DNA from: CAIXPS01 sp034430115
GTDB taxonomy: Bacteria; Chloroflexota; Anaerolineae; J036; Brachytrichaceae
Length of the DNA: 27,085 nucleotides
Direction of reading: 5' to 3'
NCBI GenBank assembly: GCA_034430115.1
Contig: DAOUFG010000073.1
Coordinates: forward strand, 1 to 27,085
Numbering within the stretch: position 1 is the stretch's first letter; each line of letters opens with the position of its first letter. A model generated the notes under the pieces. It did not search any database. It saw only the letters and a program-made list of their open reading frames with translations, and was not told the origin of the DNA. Both the position numbers and the translations under genes were made by a program. This document shows, piece after piece, positions 22,671-27,085 of this stretch.

Positions 22671-23786
22671 TTACCAGTCAGCGACACTCCCATCCGGGTG
22701 CCGCACCCACGGGGTTTCCCAATCCCCACTGAATACTTTATCCGCAATTGCCGTGTCGTCAAGTTCTATCCCCAGACCCGGTTTGGTGGGCAGTGGCACA
22801 TAACCATTTGCGATCTGGAAGGGTTCCTTCAGGTAGCCGTCGCCCAGGTTCACCTGTTCCTGGCACAGGAAGTTCGGCACGCAGGCGTCCACCTGCAAGC
22901 AGGAAGCCAGGGCGATTGGCCCCAGCGGGCAGTGTGGCGCAATGGCGGCGAAGTAGGTTTCGGCCATCGCCGCAATCTTCTTCACTTCGGAGATGCCGCC
23001 GGCGTGTGAGAGGTCGGGCTGCACAATGGCGCAGGCTTGCTTTTCCAACACCTCGCGGAAGCCCCACTTGGTAAACAGTCGTTCGCCGGTGGCGATTGGA
23101 ATGGTGGTGCTGCGCGCGATGGTGACCATCGTGTCCACGTTCTCCGGCAGGCACGGCTCTTCGACGAAGAAGGGGTGATAGGGTTCCAACTCGTGGCACA
23201 GGCGGATGGACATCGCGGGGCTGATGCGCCCGTGGAAGTCAATCCCGATGTCGATGTCTTCGCCCACGGCCTGGCGCAGTGCCGCGAAACGATCCACGAA
23301 TGTCTGAATCTTATTCCAGGAATCGATGATGTTCCACGTTCCGCCGGGGCTGGTCTTCAGTGCGGTGAACCCGCGCGCGATGCTTGCCTTGGCTGAGTTG
23401 ATGTAGTCGTCCAGTGATTCGCCGCCGAAGTGACCATAGACGCGGATCTTATCGCGCGTGTTGCCGCCCAACAATTGCCATACCGGCACGCCCAACCATT
23501 TGCCGGTGATGTCCCACAGAGCCTGTTCGATGCCGCTGAGCGCGCTGGTGAGCACCGGCCCGCCATGATAGAACGCCCCGCGATAAATCGCCTGCCAGTG
23601 ATGCTCGATGCGGCGCGGGTCCTGGCCGATCAGGTAGCGCCCCACCTCGTGTACCGCCGTCTCGACGGTCTTCGTGCGCCCTTCCACGATCGGTTCGCCC
23701 AGGCCGACGATCCCTTCATCGGTGTGTACTTTCAAGAATAGCCAGCGCGGTTTGACATGGATGGTTTCTAGCTTCGTGATTTTCAT
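22671..23786 (-). CDS. dgoD: D-galactonate dehydratase (mandelate racemase/enolase superfamily)
   Basis: This 371-residue enzyme is collinear with E. coli DgoD: it dehydrates D-galactonate to 2-keto-3-deoxygalactonate. The metal ligands Asp183, Glu209 and Glu235 and the acid/base pair His185 and His285 fall at the same numbers as in the E. coli enzyme (IDFHGR, FVEEP, ATGERLF, APHCPLGP). The N-terminus KITKLETIHVKPRWLFLKV and the C-terminal TKPGLGIELDD and SVADW also match. GAGGTAA precedes ATG. KDG kinase and KDPG aldolase lie nearby on the other strand and would process the product. A related acid-sugar dehydratase activity is the main alternative. Confidence 0.92.
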   Translation of the reverse strand: MKITKLETIHVKPRWLFLKVHTDEGIVGLGEPIVEGRTKTVETAVHEVGRYLIGQDPRRIEHHWQAIYRGAFYHGGPVLTSALSGIEQALWDITGKWLGVPVWQLLGGNTRDKIRVYGHFGGESLDDYINSAKASIARGFTALKTSPGGTWNIIDSWNKIQTFVDRFAALRQAVGEDIDIGIDFHGRISPAMSIRLCHELEPYHPFFVEEPCLPENVDTMVTIARSTTIPIATGERLFTKWGFREVLEKQACAIVQPDLSHAGGISEVKKIAAMAETYFAAIAPHCPLGPIALASCLQVDACVPNFLCQEQVNLGDGYLKEPFQIANGYVPLPTKPGLGIELDDTAIADKVFSGDWETPWVRHPDGSVADW

Positions 23787-23803
23787 TTGTTACCTCGGTG
23801 TAA

Positions 23804-23908
23804 GTTGAGATTAGCGCGTCGAGACTTGAGATTGAAGAATGAAACGTGAAACGTCTCTCACGTTTCATTCTTCATGTTTCAATCTCGAGTCTCCAATCTC
23901 GAATCTCT
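23804..23908. repeat. Nested palindrome between the carboxyltransferase gene and dgoD
   Basis: Outer GAGACTTGAGATTG (23821-23834) faces CAATCTCGAGTCTC (23880-23893). Inner GAATGAAACGTGA faces TCACGTTTCATTC (23858-23870), with a few unpaired bases between. Further GATTCGAGATT units extend to the carboxyltransferase stop. Confidence 0.85.
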
Positions 23909-23909
23909 G

Positions 23910-25469
23910 TTATAGCGGTATGTTCCCATGCTTCTTTGGCGGGTTGGAGTCGCGTTTGTTGCGCAGCATTTGAATGGCGTTGATGAGATAGGGGCGTGTC
24001 TCGCGCGGTTCGATGATGTCGTCGATGTGACCGAAAGCCGCGCCGACGTATGGATTTGCAAATTCCTCCTTGTAATGAGTGACCAACTCAGCCTTGCGTG
24101 CCGCGGGGTCTTCGGCGTTGGCCAGTTCACGCCGGAAGATGATATTGACGGCGCCGTCGGGGCCCATCACGGCCAGTTCCGCCGAAGGCCAGGCCAGCAC
24201 CAGGTCGCCGCGTGTGCCGCGCGGGCTCATCACGCAATAGGCGCCGCCATAGGCTTTGCGCACGATGATGTTGATCTTGGGCACGGTCGCCTCGCAATAA
24301 GCATACAGCAACTTCGCGCCTGCGCGAATCACGCCGCCGTGTTCCTGACCGACGCCGGGCAGAAAGCCCGGCACGTCTTCGAACGTGATGACGGGGATGT
24401 TGAAGCAATCGCAGAAGCGCACGAAGCGCGCTCCTTTTTCGCTGGCGTTGATGTCCAGCACGCCGGCCAACACCTGCGGCTGATTGGCGACGATGCCCAC
24501 CGACTGCCCGCCCAGGCGCGCAAACCCGACGATGATATTTTGGGCAAAGTGTTCGTGAATTTCGAAGAACTTGCCGTCATCCACCACGCTGCGGATGATC
24601 TGTTTCATGTCGTAGGGCTTGTTTGGGTTGTCGGGAACGACTGTGTCCAGGGCCGCGTCGGTGCGCAGAGGGTCGTCGCGCGTCTTGACGAATGGCGAAT
24701 CCTCCATGTTGTTGGAGGGCAAATACCCCAACAACAAGCGTAGCAGATACAGGCAATCCCCCTCGCTCTCGGCGGCCACGTGCGCCACACCACTGACGCT
24801 GTTGTGTACCAGCGCGCCGCCCAGCTCTTCGAAGGTGACATCTTCATGCGTCACGGCCTTGACCACATCGGGGCCGGTGACGAACATATAACTGGTGTTT
24901 TTGACCATGAAGATGAAGTCCGTCAATGCAGGCGAATAGACGGCGCCACCCGCGCATGGCCCCATGATGAGGCTGATTTGCGGGATGACGCCGCTGGCCT
25001 GCGTGTTGCGCAGGAATATCTCGGAATAGCCCACCAGCGAGAGCATCCCTTCCTGGATGCGCGCGCCGCCCGAATCGTTGATGCCGATGATCGGTGCGCC
25101 GTTCTTCAGCGCCATCTCTTGTATCTTGACGATTTTGGCGGCATGGGCCTGACCCAGGCTGCCGCCCATGACCGTGAAATCTTGCGAATAGACGTAAACC
25201 AGCCGGCCGTCAATCGTGCCCCACCCGGTGACGACACCGTCGGTGAGCAGCGGCTGATTTCCCATGCCGTGACCGCCTGGGCGATTGGTTACAAATGCGT
25301 CAACCTCATGGAAAGAACCTTTGTCCAGGAGTAACTCAATCCGTTCGCGGGCAGTCAAACGACCTTTGGCATGCTGTGCGGCGATCTTCTCTGCGCCTCC
25401 ACCGAGTTGAGACTTGGTGCGCAGTTCGCGCAGACGTTGGATACGCGGGTCAAGTGATTGGTCTTGCAT
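23910..25469 (-). CDS. pccB: Acyl-CoA carboxylase carboxyltransferase (propionyl-CoA carboxylase beta type)
   Basis: The 519-residue subunit moves CO2 from biotin to an acyl-CoA, usually propionyl-CoA to methylmalonyl-CoA. Family landmarks are KGRLTARERIELLLDKGSF, DFTVMGGSLGQAHAAKI, INDSGGARIQEG, GPCAGGAVYSPALTDF, DVPGFLPGVGQEHGGVIRAGAK, RKAYGGAYCVMSPRG and the terminal KKHGNIPL. Cys412 stands where many PccB proteins have Asp in AYGGAYDVM, a position linked to acyl-chain preference in Streptomyces enzymes. The biotin carboxylase and biotin carrier subunits are not in the window. ATG 25469 lacks a Shine-Dalgarno but has TAGAAT 6 bases upstream. Confidence 0.95.
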   Translation of the reverse strand: MQDQSLDPRIQRLRELRTKSQLGGGAEKIAAQHAKGRLTARERIELLLDKGSFHEVDAFVTNRPGGHGMGNQPLLTDGVVTGWGTIDGRLVYVYSQDFTVMGGSLGQAHAAKIVKIQEMALKNGAPIIGINDSGGARIQEGMLSLVGYSEIFLRNTQASGVIPQISLIMGPCAGGAVYSPALTDFIFMVKNTSYMFVTGPDVVKAVTHEDVTFEELGGALVHNSVSGVAHVAAESEGDCLYLLRLLLGYLPSNNMEDSPFVKTRDDPLRTDAALDTVVPDNPNKPYDMKQIIRSVVDDGKFFEIHEHFAQNIIVGFARLGGQSVGIVANQPQVLAGVLDINASEKGARFVRFCDCFNIPVITFEDVPGFLPGVGQEHGGVIRAGAKLLYAYCEATVPKINIIVRKAYGGAYCVMSPRGTRGDLVLAWPSAELAVMGPDGAVNIIFRRELANAEDPAARKAELVTHYKEEFANPYVGAAFGHIDDIIEPRETRPYLINAIQMLRNKRDSNPPKKHGNIPL

Positions 25470-25475
25470 GCGCCT

Positions 25476-25481
25476 ATTCTA
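25476..25481 (-). promoter_or_regulatory. Candidate leaderless -10 of pccB
   Basis: TAGAAT on the minus strand ends 6 bases before ATG 25469; no Shine-Dalgarno intervenes and no clear -35 is seen. Confidence 0.42.
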
Positions 25482-25533
25482 AATTCGGTTCTGGAACGGG
25501 GATTGCGCTAATTGATGAATGATGGTTGACTAT

Positions 25534-25669
25534 GTGGAGATTAGCGACTAGCGATTGGAGATTGCGAACAAACCACGGATTGCACAGATTTCACGGATTT
25601 AGGATGAATCAGTGAAATCCGTGTCATCCGTGGTTAAGGAATTTCTTGTCTCTCATTTCGAATCTCCGG
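25534..25669. repeat. Nested palindrome between pccB and the oxidoreductase gene
   Basis: The inner arms AACCACGGATTGCACAGATT (25571-25590) and AATCCGTGTCATCCGTGGTT (25616-25635) are inverted partners of the CACGGATT type. The outer units GGAGATTAGCGACTAGCG...GGAGATTG (25536-25566) and CGAATCTCC (25660-25668) are of the GATTGGAGATT type and also inverted. Confidence 0.82.
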
Positions 25670-25686
25670 TTTAATAAAGGAGCACT

Positions 25687-26748
25687 ATGACCATCAAAGT
25701 CGGTATCTTCGGGTTTGCGCATGGGCACGTGAACGCCTACTGCAACCAGTGGCGCGATAACCCTGGCATGGATATCTCGGTCGTTGCGGCATGGGACCAC
25801 GACGCGGCACGCCTGGAGCAGAATGCAAAGAACTACGGCCTGCGCGCATACACCGATAGGGCTGCATTTCTGAAGGACGCAGAGGTGCAGGCGGTCATCA
25901 TTGCCGCAGAAACGTCGCTGCATGCAGAATTGGTGGAACTTGCGGCGGCGGCGGGCAAGCCGATTGTGCTGCAAAAGCCGATGGCGCTCACGATGCCCCA
26001 GGCTGACCGCATCGTGGCGGCGGTGCAGCAGCACGGCGTGCCGTTTAGCATGGCCTGGCAAATGCGGGTGGATCCGCAGAATGTGGAGATCAAGGAGTTG
26101 ATGAAGAGCGGCAAGCTGGGCCAAATCTTCATGGTGCGGCGCCGGCATGCGCTGGGCACGCATCAATGGCCGGACTTTACCACGCTGTGGCACAGCAAGC
26201 CCGAACTGAATCGTGACATCTGGGCCGATGATTCCTCTCATCCGATTGATTTCATCCAGTGGTTGCTGGGAGCGCCGGAGAGCGTGACGGCTGAGGTCGA
26301 TTCGCTCTATGATCCGCGCGTGCCGATGGATAATGGCATCGCCATTTTCCGTTATCCTGGCGGCCCGATTGCCGAAGTGACGTGTTCATTCACTTGCCCG
26401 GCCGCCGAAAACACGGTGGAAGTGATCGGTGAGAAGGGTAGCATTGTCCAGAACTATGGCGACGTGCCAAGCTGCAACGTCCCCCGGCCAGCCGATGCTT
26501 GCGGCCAGAAATGGTATCTATCGGATACCAAGCAATGGACGTGCAGCGAGATCGCCACGCCACCTAACCATGGCTATCGCATCGCCGGGCTGGCAGGCCC
26601 CATCTCCGAGTTTTTGCACGGCAAGCGCGGGCCGATTGCCACCGCCGAAGAAGGGCGCACGACGCTGCGCATGACCCTGGCTTGCTATGTGTCCACCCGC
26701 GAGGGACGCCGGGTGCGCCTGGATGACCCCGCGATTGACCTGGTGTAG
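25687..26748 (+). CDS. Gfo/Idh/MocA family oxidoreductase
   Basis: The 353-residue protein has an N-terminal Rossmann domain with the variant nucleotide motif GFAHGH (9-14) instead of GxGxxG, then IIAAETSLHAELV and LQKPMAL (QKP at 96-98, the equivalent of the EKP motif). The C-terminal alpha/beta domain includes a DDSSHPIDFIQWLLG segment with the usual HxxD-like helix and VIGEKGSI. Members oxidise or reduce sugars and inositols with NAD(P). Its place near dgoD, kdgK and eda suggests a sugar dehydrogenase supplying that pathway, but the substrate is unknown. AAAGGAG stands 5 bases before ATG. The gene is divergent from pccB. Confidence 0.9.
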   Translation: MTIKVGIFGFAHGHVNAYCNQWRDNPGMDISVVAAWDHDAARLEQNAKNYGLRAYTDRAAFLKDAEVQAVIIAAETSLHAELVELAAAAGKPIVLQKPMALTMPQADRIVAAVQQHGVPFSMAWQMRVDPQNVEIKELMKSGKLGQIFMVRRRHALGTHQWPDFTTLWHSKPELNRDIWADDSSHPIDFIQWLLGAPESVTAEVDSLYDPRVPMDNGIAIFRYPGGPIAEVTCSFTCPAAENTVEVIGEKGSIVQNYGDVPSCNVPRPADACGQKWYLSDTKQWTCSEIATPPNHGYRIAGLAGPISEFLHGKRGPIATAEEGRTTLRMTLACYVSTREGRRVRLDDPAIDLV

Positions 26749-26944
26749 CTCCCTGGTACGTCGTTTGGATGTTGCGCAGCCTGATTGGTGGTGAGCCGCA
26801 AAGATGCCACGTGCCGCCGGTCAGGCTGCATTATTTTGCCAGGGAATTGCAATCGTGAGTGAAAGTGATGCGCAGAGATAAGGTGGGCTGGCAGGTTAGA
26901 GCGGGGAGCGAGATAACGCAAGGGAGATAAGGTATAACAAGCGG
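26749..26944. other. Non-coding gap before the transposase
   Basis: I see no gene, RNA or hairpin with a T run here. Sequence near 26757-26775 (GGTACGTCGTTTGGATGTTG) could be the outer end of the insertion sequence, as IS630-type elements insert at TA, but the other end is outside the window. Confidence 0.4.
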
Positions 26945-27085
26945 ATGGCCTATTCCCAAGACTTACGTGAGCGAGTGGTGAAAGCGATCGAACGCGGAGA
27001 TCGAACACAGCCACAGGTAGCGAAGGACTTCCAGGTGAGTCTGTCATTTGTGGAGGAGTTGTGGCGACGCTACCGAGAAACGGGG
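26757..27085 (+). mobile_element. IS630-family insertion sequence, left part
   Basis: Inferred from the transposase start. The left boundary is a guess at the TA within GGTACGTCG near 26759; the terminal inverted repeat cannot be confirmed without the right end. Confidence 0.45.
26945..27085 (+). CDS. IS630-type transposase, N-terminal part (cut by window end)
   Basis: The 47 visible codons read MAYSQDLRERVVKAIERG, then a helix-turn-helix (QPQVAKDFQVSLSFVEELWRRYRETG), the standard opening of IS630-family transposases. These use a DDE catalytic domain, which would lie beyond the window. ATG at 26945 is the natural start by homology. Whether the element is intact cannot be judged. Confidence 0.85.
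   Translation, partial: MAYSQDLRERVVKAIERGDRTQPQVAKDFQVSLSFVEELWRRYRETG

Noticed and set aside
23928..24743. Plus-strand frame of 271 codons opposite pccB
   Set aside because: Antisense to a well-conserved carboxyltransferase, with no recognisable domain.

Overview
The window is bacterial chromosomal DNA with dense genes on both strands and fairly GC-rich coding regions. It is most likely from the Chloroflexota (Anaerolineae-like). This is an inference from four features: a threonyl-tRNA synthetase without a TGS domain under a T-box, a three-gene ABC-2 exporter of the COG4586/COG4587/COG3694 type, genes that look leaderless, and many dispersed intergenic repeat modules (CACAGAG, CACGGATT, GATTGGAGATT and CTTCGACAGGCTC types). 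No rRNA or other marker is present to settle the taxonomy.

Layout. 1-1492: end of a carbon-nitrogen hydrolase and an unrecognised two-helix membrane protein. 1536-5635: a YciI-like protein and a TsaC/Sua5 tRNA-modification enzyme on the minus strand, divergent from an FtsK/SpoIIIE DNA translocase. 5733-6699: a small GT2-like glycosyltransferase, then tRNA-Arg(GCG) with its own promoter and terminator. 6760-9604: ABC-2 exporter (ATPase plus two permeases). 9679-10401: an MNT nucleotidyltransferase with a frameshifted HEPN partner. 10666-13887: a MarR-GNAT fusion with a promoter/operator, and thrS behind a T-box leader. 13923-14558: a RelE-type toxin, an unrecognised antitoxin and likely operators. 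14575-17776: an RlmI-like methyltransferase, RNase Z and dTDP-glucose 4,6-dehydratase. 18002-19517: a lipoprotein and a lone PD-(D/E)XK nuclease. 19629-23786: KDG kinase, KDPG aldolase and galactonate dehydratase, with a membrane protein carrying a death-like/effector-associated N-terminus between them. 23910-26748: acyl-CoA carboxylase carboxyltransferase and a Gfo/Idh/MocA oxidoreductase. 26945-27085: the start of an IS630-type transposase, cut by the window end.

How the genes work together. Galactonate dehydratase, KDG kinase and KDPG aldolase form a De Ley-Doudoroff/Entner-Doudoroff-like route from a sugar acid to pyruvate and glyceraldehyde 3-phosphate. The Gfo/Idh oxidoreductase may feed sugars into it, and the carboxyltransferase belongs to short-chain acyl-CoA metabolism. 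The remaining genes are translation and tRNA maintenance (tsaC, thrS, rnz, tRNA-Arg, methyltransferase), chromosome segregation (ftsK), envelope sugar synthesis (rfbB) and conflict or toxin-type genes.

The most unusual features are (i) nested palindromic repeat modules at gene boundaries that in three cases supply the stop codon and in two cases lie in frame inside genes; (ii) the death-like-domain membrane protein at 21555-22622; (iii) the inactivated HEPN gene; and (iv) a MarR-GNAT gene whose -10 element, palindromic operator and start codon overlap.
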